A DNA stretch of 64,000 bases from Aestuariibacter sp. (GCA_017794925.1 CP051238.1:1979138-2043137), one strand, 5' to 3'; shown: positions 18,541 through 28,422, counted from the first letter of the stretch. Notes: a model not told the origin generated them from the sequence alone. Numbers and translations: made by a program.

Positions 18541-18979
18541 TTTTAAAATAACCTTTAATATTCAACATGTTAATTTTGCTAACGCGTAGCGTTAACATAG
18601 CAGTTGTAAAAAATTATGACACCTATTCAGTGACACTTTTACAGTACATATAATCGCACAAAAAAAACGCAAATTTTTATATGTACTGATACTAAGGTAT
18701 CTGTATTTATAAGCATTTATTTAGTGATTTTTGCAAAATTTTTTGCGCTGTGTGTCCATTGTCCCTGGCCGGTGTTAGTGAGTTTTGGTTGTTTTTTAAA
18801 CATTTGTGGCGCGCTAATCAACGCAATGTCGCAACTGTCCGTTTTTATATCGCAAATTCTGGACTTATCCAAAAGTTGAAATAGAATGCGCATGCCCCGT
18901 GGTTTTTCTGACACCGCAGGCGCATTTTCTCTCTTTTTTAAAGCATTCTTCTCATTTTCTCATTGTTGCGGATATCACC
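18541..18979. other. Intergenic region between divergent PEP-CTERM and HD-GYP genes
   Basis: About 440 bases without a convincing gene; the small open frames on both strands lack family features and ribosome sites. It should contain upstream activator sites for the sigma-54 promoter and the promoter of the HD-GYP gene, neither of which I could locate. Confidence 0.45.
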
Positions 18980-20212
18980 ATGAACAAAAGGCGCTACCAG
19001 AAACTGGTTGTTATTTATTTAATAGTAAGTCTGTTGTGGATTTTTGGCAGCGATTGGTTCATCGCAACGTTTATAGGTGACTTCGCAGAATCTTACAGTG
19101 CGTCTGTTACGAAGGGCACCTTGTTTGTTGTTCTGATGTCAGTTGTTTTGTACTTGTTATTAATGCGTCTGAATGAAACCGAGAGAAGAGCAGCCACACA
19201 TTTTTCGGGCAGCAGTGAACAGCTGGTATTAAACAATATACCCACGTTATTTCAGAACATGCCAATGTTGTCTTACGCATTGGATTGGGATGGCAAGACA
19301 CTGCGAACGTTGTGGGTAAGCGAAAACCTGTTTGACGTACTTGGGTACACAACTGAAGAGGCGCTAAAGACTGGCTGGTGGGAGTCATGTGTTCACCCGG
19401 ATGATCGTTTACGCGCGCTTGAAGAAAGTAAGCACATACTCGCTAGTGGTGGTGGGGATCACTACTACCGTATAAAGCATTCAAACGGGCACTATGTTTA
19501 TTTTCATGATGAGCTAAGACAAGTTGAGGGCAGTTCAGGTAATTCTTTCGTGGGAATGTGGCGTGACATTAGCACCGAAGAGTCAGCACTGGAGCAAGTT
19601 CAGGAATATTCAACAAAACTGGAAAAAACGATCCTCGGCACAATAACGGCCATTTCTCACATGGTGGAGTTAAGAGATCCCTATACGGCAGGCCATGAAT
19701 CCCGTGTTGGAAATTTAGCGTCAGCAATTGCGCTGGAAATGGGGTTGGACATGGACACTCAGTACGGACTGCGAATTGCAGGTTTATTACATGACGTTGG
19801 AAAAATCAGTGTTCCGGCTGAATATTTAACTAAACCAACTAAGCTGACAAATGCAGAGTTGGAAATTATAAAGTCACACGCAAGCAATGGGTTTGGTATT
19901 CTAAAAAACATAGATTTTCCGTGGCCTATAGCTGAAATTGCCTATCAGCACCACGAACGTATGAATGGTAGTGGGTACCCTCGAGGCCTCAAAGGGGACG
20001 AGATCTTGTTAGAGGCGCGAATTATTACAGTTGCTGATGTCATTGAATCTATGGCAACCAATCGTCCTTACCGTCATGCTCTTGGCATTAACAAGGCACT
20101 CCAGGAAATCGAGAAAAATGCGGGAAAACTTTATGATGTCGATGTCTGCAACGCGGCATTAACGCTGTTCCGACAGAAAAATTACCAATTCGATGTAGTC
20201 GCAGAACCGTAA
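18980..20212 (+). CDS. PAS/HD-GYP cyclic-di-GMP phosphodiesterase, membrane-bound
   Basis: 410 residues from ATG 18980; a longer in-frame start at 18899 would add an implausible leader. Two membrane segments (8-30 and 45-63) are followed by a PAS domain (about 85-200) with a HPDDR motif, a short coiled linker, and an HD-GYP domain (about 222-400). The metal and catalytic residues are HD (271-272), H300, HHE (324-326) and GYP (332-334), so it should hydrolyse c-di-GMP. It sits beside the polysaccharide and PEP-CTERM genes, whose products are commonly controlled by c-di-GMP. The PAS ligand is unknown. Confidence 0.92.
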   Translation: MNKRRYQKLVVIYLIVSLLWIFGSDWFIATFIGDFAESYSASVTKGTLFVVLMSVVLYLLLMRLNETERRAATHFSGSSEQLVLNNIPTLFQNMPMLSYALDWDGKTLRTLWVSENLFDVLGYTTEEALKTGWWESCVHPDDRLRALEESKHILASGGGDHYYRIKHSNGHYVYFHDELRQVEGSSGNSFVGMWRDISTEESALEQVQEYSTKLEKTILGTITAISHMVELRDPYTAGHESRVGNLASAIALEMGLDMDTQYGLRIAGLLHDVGKISVPAEYLTKPTKLTNAELEIIKSHASNGFGILKNIDFPWPIAEIAYQHHERMNGSGYPRGLKGDEILLEARIITVADVIESMATNRPYRHALGINKALQEIEKNAGKLYDVDVCNAALTLFRQKNYQFDVVAEP

Positions 20213-20229
20213 TCAATATCCACCATATT

Positions 20230-20750
20230 GAGGCCACGGCCTTTTTAATAGGTGCTCGTGGTGAGCAAAAGGTCCCGGGGCTATTAAAAGGACCCGGGGC
20301 AAGCCCGGGATGACGGTTGTTTGTTTACTTTTCATGAGTCGTCCTGGAATCGCGCAGCGATATCCCAATCCGTCGTCCCGGAATCGCCCAGCGATATCCG
20401 GGATCTTGTAATCCCTTTCTCGTCGTCCCGGAAAGTACGAAGCACTTATTCCCATCCGTCGTCCCGAAATCGCGCAGCGATATTCGGGATCTTGTAATCC
20501 CTTTCTCGTCGTCCCGGAAAGTGCGAAGCACTCATCCCCATCCGTCGTCCCGGAATCGCCCGGCGATATCCGGGATCTTAAAAAACAGCGTGAAGTGGTT
20601 GTTTTGAGGCCGCGGCCTTTTTTAATAGGTCCCGGAGCGAGTCCGGGATGACGGATGTTTTGGCCCCAGGGCAAGCTAAGGTCCCGGGGCAAGCTAAGGT
20701 CCCGGGGCAAGCTAAGGACCCGGGGCAAGCCCGGGATGACGGACCAGTGG
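20230..20750. repeat. REP-like hairpin block 1, with 86-base tandem period
   Basis: It fills the gap between the HD-GYP and MocR genes. Two hairpin classes alternate. Class A has GGTCCCGGGGCAAGCCCGGG. Class B has a TCCCGRA...TYCGGGA outer stem around variable inner stems. The phrase GGATCTT recurs at 20401, 20487 and 20573, an 86-base period, showing tandem duplication of a two-hairpin unit. Open frames here are repeat-encoded and not genes. Confidence 0.92.
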
Positions 20751-20753
20751 GGG

Positions 20754-22160
20754 TTACATTGCCCGCATAATTTCCCCGAGAATCTTTAATCCGCGCATGC
20801 GGGTGTCGTTGTCTTTGTCGTTGTAATTTAAGCGCAGGCAGTTGCGGTATTTTCCGGTGGCGGAGAACAGTTGCCCTGGGGCCACAATAACGCCTTTGCC
20901 CTTGGCTTCTTCCGCCAGTTTTACCGCATCGTATTGATTTGGAAGCTCAACCCACAGCACAAAACCGCCTTCGGGGTAACTTACCAGTGTGCCTTCTGGA
21001 AAATACAGCTTTATGCCTTTTAGCATGGCGTCGCGTGCTTTGCGGTACTTTTGCCGCATGTTTCGCAGGTGTTTGTCGTAGCCACCCTGGCGAATAAAGC
21101 TGGCGATAGCCAGTTGTGGCAGGGTGGGGCACATAGAGCTGGTGACGTACTTTATATGTGTAACTTTACTGCGGTACTTGCCGGGGGCAATCCAGCCAAC
21201 CCGGAACCCCGGGGCAAGGGTTTTGGAAAACGACGAACACAACAACACGCGGCCGTCTTCATCGTAGGATTTTATGGACTTGGGCCGCGGGTACTCAAAG
21301 GCGATGTCGCCGTAAATATCGTCTTCAATAATCGCGATGTCGTATTCCCGGGCTAGTTGGTATAAAGCCTTTTTCTTTTCGTCAGGCATCACATAGCCCA
21401 GCGGGTTGTTTACGGTAGGGGTAACCAGTATGGCTTTTATTGGCCACTGGTCTATGGCGAGCTTGAGGGCTTCAATGCTCATGCCGTTGGCAGGATCGGT
21501 GGGAATTTCCAGGGCTTTTAAATTGGCTGCTTTAATGGCTTGCATAGCACCGTAAAAACCGGGAGATTCTACGGCAATAATGTCGCCGGCCTGTGCAACA
21601 GTGCGTAAGCATACCGACAGTGCTTCCTGGCAACCTGAGGTGATCACTATTTCATCGGGGTGAACCTGACACCCCGATGCCGCCGCTAGTCGGGTGAGTT
21701 GTTCCCGCAAACTGTAGTCACCCTGCACATCGCCATACACCATCCCTTCAAAGGGACGGTTTTTGTTTAATTCGTATAAGGTTTTCAGCAGTGGCTTTAA
21801 CGTGCTGGCTTCCATGTCGGGCATGGCGTGCTGAAACTGACAGAACGCGTCGTTCCCCTGATTCAGCAGCATACTGAGCACGTCTTCCCATAACGATACA
21901 TCCAGCGGGCGCTGTGGCGGGCGCGATACACGGGGCATGGTTACCTGTGGGCTCTTGTGTGGTACAAAATAGCCGGATTTAGGGCGGGCTTCTACAAGCT
22001 GTTCCATTTCCAGCTGTCTGTATGCTTCCTGTACGGTAGAAATGCTTACACCGTGTTCATTGGCCAACTGCCGCACCGAAGGTAGTTTGTCTCCGGCATG
22101 GAAAACCCCAAGCTGTATGTGCTCGCGAAGGCGGTCGGCCAATTGTGCGTAAAGGGTCAT
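20754..22160 (-). CDS. MocR/PdxR-type regulator: GntR HTH fused to aminotransferase-like domain
   Basis: 468 residues, standard length. The N-terminal winged helix (1-75) includes GDKLPSVRQLANEHGVSIST. The C-terminal fold-type I PLP domain has the cofactor Lys in SSFSKTLAPGFRVGW and the YGDVQGDY and EDDIYGDIAFEYP motifs. It is a transcription factor that senses PLP or an amino-compound, not an enzyme of known reaction. It is divergent from a LysE-type exporter, its probable target. Confidence 0.93.
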   Translation of the reverse strand: MTLYAQLADRLREHIQLGVFHAGDKLPSVRQLANEHGVSISTVQEAYRQLEMEQLVEARPKSGYFVPHKSPQVTMPRVSRPPQRPLDVSLWEDVLSMLLNQGNDAFCQFQHAMPDMEASTLKPLLKTLYELNKNRPFEGMVYGDVQGDYSLREQLTRLAAASGCQVHPDEIVITSGCQEALSVCLRTVAQAGDIIAVESPGFYGAMQAIKAANLKALEIPTDPANGMSIEALKLAIDQWPIKAILVTPTVNNPLGYVMPDEKKKALYQLAREYDIAIIEDDIYGDIAFEYPRPKSIKSYDEDGRVLLCSSFSKTLAPGFRVGWIAPGKYRSKVTHIKYVTSSMCPTLPQLAIASFIRQGGYDKHLRNMRQKYRKARDAMLKGIKLYFPEGTLVSYPEGGFVLWVELPNQYDAVKLAEEAKGKGVIVAPGQLFSATGKYRNCLRLNYNDKDNDTRMRGLKILGEIMRAM

Positions 22161-22420
22161 GAAGTGTCTGCATGTACGTTATTAAACCATACACATTACT
22201 ATACACTGCATTTTATTAGTAAATAACCATACAGTTTGGGCCGTATTAGGCCATACAGTTGGAGTGGTGATGTTTTTGTGTGTGGATATTTTGATTTGAC
22301 TGCATCTAATCACCGCACTGGCATTTCAGTAATCTGTATGTACTGGCTGTGAATAGCATTGAGGCATTCATTGGTGAGCCAGGGATTTCAGCATGTGTAT
22401 TGATAAGAGGAGTTAGTGTT

Positions 22421-23023
22421 ATGGAACATTCATTAGTGTTGGCAATTTGTACCTTCGCGTTTATTACCACGGTAACCCCGGGTCCAAACAACGTTATGTT
22501 ACTGGCCTCTGGCGCACAGTATGGTTACGCGCGCACTATTCCTCACATGCTGGGTATTGTTTTTGGTGTGGCCATGTTGTTGCTAAGTGTACTGCTTGGG
22601 TTAGGGATGTTGTTTTCGCTGTACCCAGTGTTGTATTCAGTATTGAACGTAGTGGGCGCGCTGTATTTGCTATGGCTGGCTTACAAGATCGCCAGTGCGC
22701 CGGTGGGGGAAATTGAAGTTGTTGCCGGTGAAGACAAAGGTCCGCTTCGCTGGTGGGAAAGTGCCTTGTTCCAGTTCGTTAATCCCAAAGCGTGGATGAT
22801 GGCACTTGGCAGTGTCAGTACGTTTGCTCAGCCTGGCGAGCTGTATGTGCAGTCGGGCGCCGTTATTATGCTTGCGTTTGCATTGATTGGTTTTCCGAGT
22901 ATTTCGTTATGGGCCGGTGCGGGGGCTAAAATTCGCGTGTGGCTGAGTACGCCCAAGCGCCGCCGTGGGTTTAACTTAACTATGGGAGCGGTGACTGCTG
23001 CTACATTGTTGTTGATTGTTTAG
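22421..23023 (+). CDS. LysE/RhtB family amino-acid exporter
   Basis: 200 residues from ATG 22421, with AGAGGAG 8 bases upstream; the longer frame from 22349 has no support. Six hydrophobic segments and the hallmark TVTPGPNNVMLLASGAQYGY near residue 16 define the family, which exports amino acids or related metabolites. It is divergently transcribed from the MocR regulator across 260 bases, a common arrangement for a regulated exporter. The substrate cannot be predicted. Confidence 0.93.
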   Translation: MEHSLVLAICTFAFITTVTPGPNNVMLLASGAQYGYARTIPHMLGIVFGVAMLLLSVLLGLGMLFSLYPVLYSVLNVVGALYLLWLAYKIASAPVGEIEVVAGEDKGPLRWWESALFQFVNPKAWMMALGSVSTFAQPGELYVQSGAVIMLAFALIGFPSISLWAGAGAKIRVWLSTPKRRRGFNLTMGAVTAATLLLIV

Positions 23024-23033
23024 TTTTACACGC

Positions 23034-23427
23034 CTCGTCGTCCCCGCGAATGCGGGGATCTTGTTACCCTTACCACCGTTGTCCAGGAATATGTGTAGCA
23101 TTTATCCGGGATCTTATGAGCATCGAGAGATGGTTGTTTTGAGATTGCGGCCTTTTTGAATAGATCCCGGGGCGAGCCCGGGATGACGAAGAGGTTGTCG
23201 TCCTGAAATCGCTCCGCGATATTCCCATCCGTCGTCCCGAAATCGTGCAACGATATCCGGGATCTTAAGAATAGCGTGAAGTGGATGTTTTTAAATCACG
23301 GCCTTTTTGAATAGGTCCCGGGGCAAGCCCGGGATGACGGTTTTTTAGGTTCCGGAGCTAGTCCGGGATGACGGTTGTTTAGGTCCCGGGACACGCCCGG
23401 GGTGACATCTATCCGGGATCTTACAAA
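23034..23427. repeat. REP-like hairpin block 2
   Basis: Directly downstream of the LysE gene. It contains class A elements (CCCGGGGCAAGCCCGGG and variants at about 23160-23410), class B elements (at about 23080 and 23240) and one CCGCGAATGCGGGGATC element at about 23042, a third hairpin class seen again at 27184. Likely a transcript-end and nucleoid-binding region by analogy with REP/BIME; that role is inferred. Confidence 0.9.
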
Positions 23428-23675
23428 ACATCCCAATAACCGGTCTTTATCGTGTCGATTAAAAAATGTGCTAGGTGGAATTGGAAATGAGTGTTACTAT
23501 CGCGCGGCCTTGTGAAGGTGCTATGTCGTTCCACTTTGTTTGCTACATCTGTTTACTCTTTGTTTGTTCGTCTTACTGATACATAAATAAACGTCAACCG
23601 ATACGCCACAGTGCTCCAATAGTTTCTCTGCACGATAGGCTTTTATCTTTTAATTAATTTGTAAGGACTTTATTT
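23428..23675. other. Leader region upstream of csp
   Basis: About 250 bases without a gene between the REP block and the cold-shock start codon. Cold-shock genes often have long structured 5' leaders; I infer but cannot show that here. The start codon follows an AAGGA ribosome site. Confidence 0.4.
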
Positions 23676-23888
23676 ATGTCTAATAAATCTACTGGCACAG
23701 TAAAATGGTTTGACGAGAGCAAAGGTTTTGGTTTCATTTCTCAAGCTGACGGCGGCAAAGACGTATTCGTACACTTCCGCGCTATCGAATCTGACGGTTT
23801 CCGTACCTTAACTGAAGGTCAAACTGTAGAGTTCGTAGTTGAGCAAGGCAACAAAGGCCCTCAAGCGGCTCAAGTTACAGTTTGCTAA
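23676..23888 (+). CDS. CspA-family cold-shock protein
   Basis: 70 residues, one cold-shock domain. RNP1 (KGFGFIS, 16-22) and RNP2 (VFVHF, 30-34) are intact, with the opening [11 protein letters not shown]. It binds single-stranded RNA and acts as an RNA chaperone. It precedes an RhlE helicase by 77 bases on the same strand; both remodel RNA structure and may be co-expressed. The gene number among csp paralogues cannot be told. Confidence 0.96.
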   Translation: MSNKSTGTVKWFDESKGFGFISQADGGKDVFVHFRAIESDGFRTLTEGQTVEFVVEQGNKGPQAAQVTVC

Positions 23889-23897
23889 TTACGCTCC

Positions 23898-23920
23898 GGC
23901 AGACGCGTCTTGCGTCTGCC
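23898..23920 (+). terminator. Stem-loop between csp and rhlE
   Basis: A perfect 9-base stem (GGCAGACGC / GCGTCTGCC) with a 5-base loop starts 9 bases after the csp stop. It lacks a following T-run, so it may be a 3'-end stabiliser or partial terminator that permits some read-through into rhlE. Confidence 0.5.
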
Positions 23921-23965
23921 AGCCACTCTTCTGTTCTACATCCCTAAATACAATCTGAGGTCTTA

Positions 23966-25300
23966 ATGTCTTTTTCCCAATTGGGGCTTTGTGCACCAAT
24001 TCTTAGCGCTATTGCTAAACAAGGTTACACCACACCATCTCCTATCCAGCAGCAAGTTATTCCGGTTATTTTAAACGGCCAGGATGTACTGGCGTCTGCG
24101 CAAACGGGTACTGGTAAAACGGCGGGCTTTTCACTGCCAATGTTACACCGTTTGTCTGAATCACCGCGCAATGTTCGTGGTGGTCGAGTGCGTGCGCTTA
24201 TTCTTACTCCAACGCGTGAGCTGGCAGCACAGGTAGGTCAGAATGTGCGTGACTACAGCGCTGATTTGCGAATTAGAAGTACCGTTGTGTTTGGTGGTGT
24301 GGGTATTAACCCGCAGATGATGGCATTACGAAAAGGCGCGGATGTACTAATTGCCACGCCCGGGCGTTTGCTGGACTTATATCAGCAGAACGCTGTGACG
24401 TTGAAAGAGCTGGAAATCCTGGTGTTAGACGAAGCCGACACCATGCTGGATATGGGCTTTATTCACGACATTAAACGCATTTTGAAACTCATTCCTGCCA
24501 AGCGCCAGACCTTGTTGTTCTCGGCGACGTTTGCGCCAGATGTAATGGCGTTGGCTGAATCCGTTACCAACAATCCGGTGAAGTTGTCGGTAACACCGCA
24601 AAACTCAACTGTTGAAGTGATTGAGCAAAAGCTGGTAGCGGTAGATAAACAACAAAAAATTCCAGCGTTGATTGCGTTGTTGAAGCAAAACGACGCCAAG
24701 CAAACGCTTGTGTTTGCACGCACTAAACACGGTGCCGATAAAGTGGTCAGGAAGCTGTCTGGTGCGGGTATTCGCAGTGCGGCGATCCATGGCAACAAGA
24801 GCCAGGGCGCGCGCACTAAAGCACTGAGTGCATTAAAAGACGGTACTATTCAGGTGCTGGTGGCTACCGATATCGCTGCACGCGGTATCGATATCGACCG
24901 CCTACCTGCGGTAATCAACTTAGATTTACCAAATGTACCTGCTAACTATGTTCACCGTATTGGCCGTACCGGTCGTGCGGGTGAGGGCGGTCGTGCCTGG
25001 TCGTTGGTATGTGCTGACGAAGTGGCAGAACTTCGCGATATCGAAAGTTTTATTAAGCAGAATATCCCGCGTGAGAGCCTGGAAGGGTTTGAGCCTGCAG
25101 AGCCACTGCCTACGTACCCTGTAAAAATTAAAGCGGCTACAGTTAAAAAGCCGAAGAAACCTAAAAAGCCTAAAGAAGGGCAGGCTGCACGCCGCCGTTC
25201 TGGTGCGCCTAAGCGTTCTGGTAATAAGTCACGCAGCGAAGGCAAGGCACCACCTCCATCTTCTAAAGGCGCGTGGGCTAACGCTGGCAGCCGGGCTTAA
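23966..25300 (+). CDS. rhlE: DEAD-box ATP-dependent RNA helicase RhlE
   Basis: 444 residues. Motifs in order: Q motif ([11 protein letters not shown]), Walker [37 protein letters not shown] and [10 protein letters not shown]. The C-terminal tail after about residue 385 is rich in Lys, Pro and Arg, as in RhlE/RhlB proteins. It unwinds RNA in ribosome assembly and cold adaptation, which fits the upstream csp gene. The downstream gap is a REP-like block. Confidence 0.95.
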   Translation: MSFSQLGLCAPILSAIAKQGYTTPSPIQQQVIPVILNGQDVLASAQTGTGKTAGFSLPMLHRLSESPRNVRGGRVRALILTPTRELAAQVGQNVRDYSADLRIRSTVVFGGVGINPQMMALRKGADVLIATPGRLLDLYQQNAVTLKELEILVLDEADTMLDMGFIHDIKRILKLIPAKRQTLLFSATFAPDVMALAESVTNNPVKLSVTPQNSTVEVIEQKLVAVDKQQKIPALIALLKQNDAKQTLVFARTKHGADKVVRKLSGAGIRSAAIHGNKSQGARTKALSALKDGTIQVLVATDIAARGIDIDRLPAVINLDLPNVPANYVHRIGRTGRAGEGGRAWSLVCADEVAELRDIESFIKQNIPRESLEGFEPAEPLPTYPVKIKAATVKKPKKPKKPKEGQAARRRSGAPKRSGNKSRSEGKAPPPSSKGAWANAGSRA

Positions 25301-25307
25301 TTCTTTT

Positions 25308-25522
25308 ATCCGGGATCTTGAAACCCACACTCCGTCGTCCCGAAATCGCGCAGCGATATTCGGGATCTTGTGAATCTTCCTTCAAGGTTGTTTTGAGATC
25401 GCGGCCTTTTTGAGAAGGTCCCGGGGCAAGCCCGGGATGACGGCTTTTTAGGTCCCGGCTCGGGGGCCGGGATGACGAAAAGGTTGTCGTCCCGAAATCG
25501 CGCAGCGATATTCGGGAACTAG
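25308..25522. repeat. REP-like hairpin block 3
   Basis: Lies between convergent rhlE and the aminotransferase gene. It holds two class B hairpins (TCCCGAAATCGC gca GCGATATTCGGGA, at about 25338 and 25491) flanking two class A elements, one with the variant core CCCGGCTCGGGGGCCGGG. Confidence 0.9.
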
Positions 25523-25525
25523 TAA

Positions 25526-26704
25526 TCAACCAATATGTGAACGAATCACACCCGCCAGCACGGTTATCGACTTTTCAATGTCGGCATGCGACAAACGGGC
25601 GAAGCTCAGGCGCAGGAAGCCATCGGTGTAGGGTTCTTTTGTCGGGAAGAACGGTGTGCCGGGTAGCACCAGCACTTTTTGCTCTAGGGCGTCATGCAGG
25701 ATTTGTTTGGATGACACGCCTTCCGGTAGCGCCAGCCAGAAAAACATACCGCCTTTTGGAGCATGGATGGTCATACAATCACCCAGTTCACGTTCAAGTG
25801 CGGCGGCCATTACATCGCGCTTACCTTTGTACGATGAGCGAATTACCTCTAAATGTGCGGGTAACTTGCCTTCGGCAATGAACGTAGATACCAGTGATTG
25901 GCCTAAACGGTTTGTATGTAAATCGCTGGCCTGTTTGATTTTTACCAGAAACGGCATAACTGCAGGGCTTGCAGAAACATACCCCACCCGCAGCCCCGGC
26001 CACAGTACTTTTGAAAAGCTCCCCATATACACCCATGGTGCAGCGTTTAATAGACTGGCAATAGGCGTAATAGTCACATCGTCATAGTACAAATCGCGAT
26101 AAGGGTCGTCTTCTACCAGTAATATATTGTTGGCGTCAATGATCTCTGCAATGGCTTCACGGCGAGTTACGCTGTAACAGTGGCCTGCAGGGTTCTGAAA
26201 ATTCGGTATCACGTATACGGCTTTAGGATTGTACTGCTTGATCGCCGCTTTTAGTGCCTCGGGGTTCATACCGGTTTCATCAGACTCAACCGTTTTTACC
26301 GTTGCGCCTTGCAGCTGAAATACCTGTAGTGCAGCCAGATAAGTGGGCTGCTCGGTTAAAATGACATCGCCAGGGTTCAGCACCAACCGACTTATTAAGT
26401 CCAGACCCTGCTGAGAACCGTTGGTCACAAGCACCTGACTGGACTCTACTGTCAGCCCGCGGGAACTGATGATTTCGCTGATTTGCTTGCGAAGTGCGGG
26501 TTCACCTTCACTCGGCCCGTACTGCGCAAAAGAAGCAACGGGAGCCAGTTCTGGCAGCGGCGGCATCAGGGTTTCATCCGGAAGGCCACCTGCCAACGAG
26601 AGGACGTCAGGCTGTTGAGAATATTGCAGTAGCTCGCGAACCAGCGATGACTCCATTTGTTGTGCCTGAGGCGTAAGCAGGTGAGTAAGTTGCATGAGGT
26701 CCAA
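25526..26704 (-). CDS. PLP-dependent aminotransferase, LysN/2-aminoadipate type
   Basis: 392 residues, fold-type I. Features are LSLAGGLPDETLMP near the N-terminus, NFQNPAGH, the EDDPYRDLYYDD segment and the cofactor Lys in GSFSKVLWPGLRVGYV. This is the group of 2-aminoadipate, valine-pyruvate and aromatic aminotransferases that also gave rise to MocR proteins. There is no HTH domain, so it is an enzyme. The start is TTG 26704 or ATG 26695; neither has a strong ribosome site. The substrate is not determined. Confidence 0.9.
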   Translation of the reverse strand: MDLMQLTHLLTPQAQQMESSLVRELLQYSQQPDVLSLAGGLPDETLMPPLPELAPVASFAQYGPSEGEPALRKQISEIISSRGLTVESSQVLVTNGSQQGLDLISRLVLNPGDVILTEQPTYLAALQVFQLQGATVKTVESDETGMNPEALKAAIKQYNPKAVYVIPNFQNPAGHCYSVTRREAIAEIIDANNILLVEDDPYRDLYYDDVTITPIASLLNAAPWVYMGSFSKVLWPGLRVGYVSASPAVMPFLVKIKQASDLHTNRLGQSLVSTFIAEGKLPAHLEVIRSSYKGKRDVMAAALERELGDCMTIHAPKGGMFFWLALPEGVSSKQILHDALEQKVLVLPGTPFFPTKEPYTDGFLRLSFARLSHADIEKSITVLAGVIRSHIG

Positions 26705-26832
26705 GTCGGTAATTTAAGTTGTGCGAAGCATACTAGCTTTAGCGGCAAAATCGTACAGATACACATGAATAAATTTTGCTCCATACAGATTTTTAGCAAG
26801 CTACGGGCTTTAACTATTGCATGGGGTGTACT

Positions 26833-27125
26833 GATATCTCGGCCTTTTTGAATAGGTCTCGGGGCCAGCCCGGGATGACGGGTGGTTGTCGTCCCGGAAA
26901 CGCGAAGCGCTTATTCGGGATCGTAGGAAACATCCTGCAAGGGTTGTGTTGATATCTCGGCCTTTTTGAATAGGTCCCGGGGCCAGCCCGGGATGACGGG
27001 CGGTTGTCGTCCCGGAAACGCGAAGCGCTTATCCGGGATCTTAGGAAACATCCTGCAAGCGTTGTGTTGATATCTCGGCCTTTTTGAATAGGTCCCGGGG
27101 CAAGCCCGGGATGACGGGGGGCGTC
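26833..27125. repeat. REP-like block 4: 118-base tandem repeat, about 2.4 copies
   Basis: The phrase GATATCTCGGCCTTTTTGAA recurs at 26833 (one base different at the following GGTCT), 26951 and 27069, exactly 118 bases apart. Each unit carries one class A hairpin (GGCCAGCCCGGG or GGCAAGCCCGGG) and one class B hairpin (AAACGCGAAGCGCTT core); the third unit is truncated after its class A element. The units are nearly identical, so the amplification looks recent. Confidence 0.92.
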
Positions 27126-27169
27126 TCAGCATTGCGATGGGAGACCTCCATACGTCGTCCCATCCACTT

Positions 27170-27205
27170 CACCGTCGTCACCGCGAAGGCGGGGATCCAG
27201 AGAAA
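27170..27205. repeat. Class C hairpin repeat
   Basis: CCGCGAAGGCGGGGATCCAG resembles the short CCGCGAAAGCGGGAATCC repeats widespread in proteobacterial genomes. One related element lies at about 23042. Confidence 0.6.
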
Positions 27206-27387
27206 CATCAACACTATTGTGCAAATACCAATAGCCCAACGCCAATATCGCAAACGATTGCATTTTTGCGTGTTGCCACGTGTACGTAAGTTTACGACCG
27301 CATACGCTTACTCGTCTTTTTTGGTATCTATGCCTAAATTTTGTGCTTATACTGCTCGCCCTGTTGAAGTTTAAGGGCTAATTTATA

Positions 27388-27924
27388 ATGAATAATAAAA
27401 GTCGCGGTTTTACCCTTATCGAATTGATTATTGTTATCGTCACTCTGGGCGTTTTGTCGGTTGTTGCTGCGCCGAGATTCGTTGATTTCAGTGACGATGC
27501 AAACGATGCCACTACGGTCGCTACCTCAAGTGCATTCAAAAGCGGTGTGGCCTTGCTGCATGCTAAATATCAAATTAAACAAAGCACGCCTATTGCGATT
27601 GGAAATCAGTCAGTGGATTTTAACACCGGCGGCTGGCCTGTTGGCTCAACAGCAGACAGTGCAGGATGTGCGGATCTCTGGAACAAAGTATTCGCTAACG
27701 CCGAGCCGATTTCTGTTGCTACTGATTTTTCTTCTACGCTGAGCCCGGGCTGGAATGCGTTTGCATACAATCAGCTTTGCGGCTATATCAAAAGCGACGG
27801 CGGGGAAGCCGTGTATCAAAGTAGCTCGCCTCACTTTGTGTATTACTCTGATACGTTTAGTTATTCTGGCGGCGGTTACACCTACATTGGGAATGCTGGC
27901 GACGTAAAACTTTACGGTATGTAA
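27388..27924 (+). CDS. Type IV prepilin-like protein (pseudopilin/MSHA-type)
   Basis: 178 residues. It begins with a short basic leader and the prepilin peptidase site RGFTLIELIIVIVTLGVLS, with Gly-Phe at the cleavage point and the essential Glu at +5. A C-terminal pair of Cys (in CADLWNK and LCGYIK) may form the disulfide loop typical of pilins. It stands alone, without assembly genes, so it could be an orphan minor pilin or MSHA-like subunit. It converges on the DUF1353-like gene with 12 bases between stops. Confidence 0.88.
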   Translation: MNNKSRGFTLIELIIVIVTLGVLSVVAAPRFVDFSDDANDATTVATSSAFKSGVALLHAKYQIKQSTPIAIGNQSVDFNTGGWPVGSTADSAGCADLWNKVFANAEPISVATDFSSTLSPGWNAFAYNQLCGYIKSDGGEAVYQSSSPHFVYYSDTFSYSGGGYTYIGNAGDVKLYGM

Positions 27925-27936
27925 AGCCGCGCCCCA

Positions 27937-28422
27937 TCAACAGTTACTGCTATTTACATCGTTTGTACTGGTTTGGTTAAAGGCTGTGCGTGTAGATGAC
28001 GGCAGCTTTTTACGGCGGGCTATTGAATAAAGTAGCCTGGCGACAATTGACGGTGTGCCGTCATCGATGCACTGAATTAACAGGGTTTTGTCGGCAACGT
28101 CTTTACAGTTGTCGGGAATGTGTTGTTCTTCCATGAGTGTGTACAGCACGCTGTGTACCAACGCCCCGCGAATCGTTTTTTTACACCAGAAGCCCCGACA
28201 TTTTGGACCGTTCCACTGATACCCTTGTTTAATGATCAATCGGCCGTTACGCAACAAGGATATGTCCGGCGTAATAATATCGACAGGCGGTTTAATGCCA
28301 ATACGTAAATGCACATCTTCTTGTAATGTGTATTTATGGTTCTGTTTCGACTGCTGCATAGCGTACTTCACACTGTTGTTTGGGTTTACAAATTGTTGTT
28401 TGAACAACGAATCCATGTTCAA
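27937..28422 (-). CDS. DUF1353-like protein
   Basis: 161 residues. The stretch GYQWNGPKCRG, followed by RGALVHSVLYTLMEE and a downstream ADKTLLIQC, matches the pattern of DUF1353 (Gly-x-x-Trp-x-Gly-Pro, then a His in a helix, then an Ala-Asp). That domain is often found in phage and plasmid genes and has no established reaction. The N-terminal 50 residues and the Ser/Thr/Asn-rich tail show nothing recognisable. It is divergent from the sigma-factor operon by 186 bases. Confidence 0.65.
   Translation of the reverse strand: MNMDSLFKQQFVNPNNSVKYAMQQSKQNHKYTLQEDVHLRIGIKPPVDIITPDISLLRNGRLIIKQGYQWNGPKCRGFWCKKTIRGALVHSVLYTLMEEQHIPDNCKDVADKTLLIQCIDDGTPSIVARLLYSIARRKKLPSSTRTAFNQTSTNDVNSSNC

Noticed and set aside
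18717..18914. Minus-strand frame of 65 residues
   Set aside because: No ribosome site or recognisable content; in the upstream region of the HD-GYP gene.
20213..20728. Open frame of 171 residues on the minus strand
   Set aside because: It lies wholly in REP-like hairpins and encodes repetitive peptide strings; no ribosome site or family.
23026..23250. Minus-strand frame of 74 residues
   Set aside because: Encoded by REP-like block 2.
25278..25529. Minus-strand frame of 83 residues
   Set aside because: Encoded by REP-like block 3.
26911..27253. Two minus-strand frames of about 70 residues
   Set aside because: Encoded by the 118-base tandem repeat and flank.
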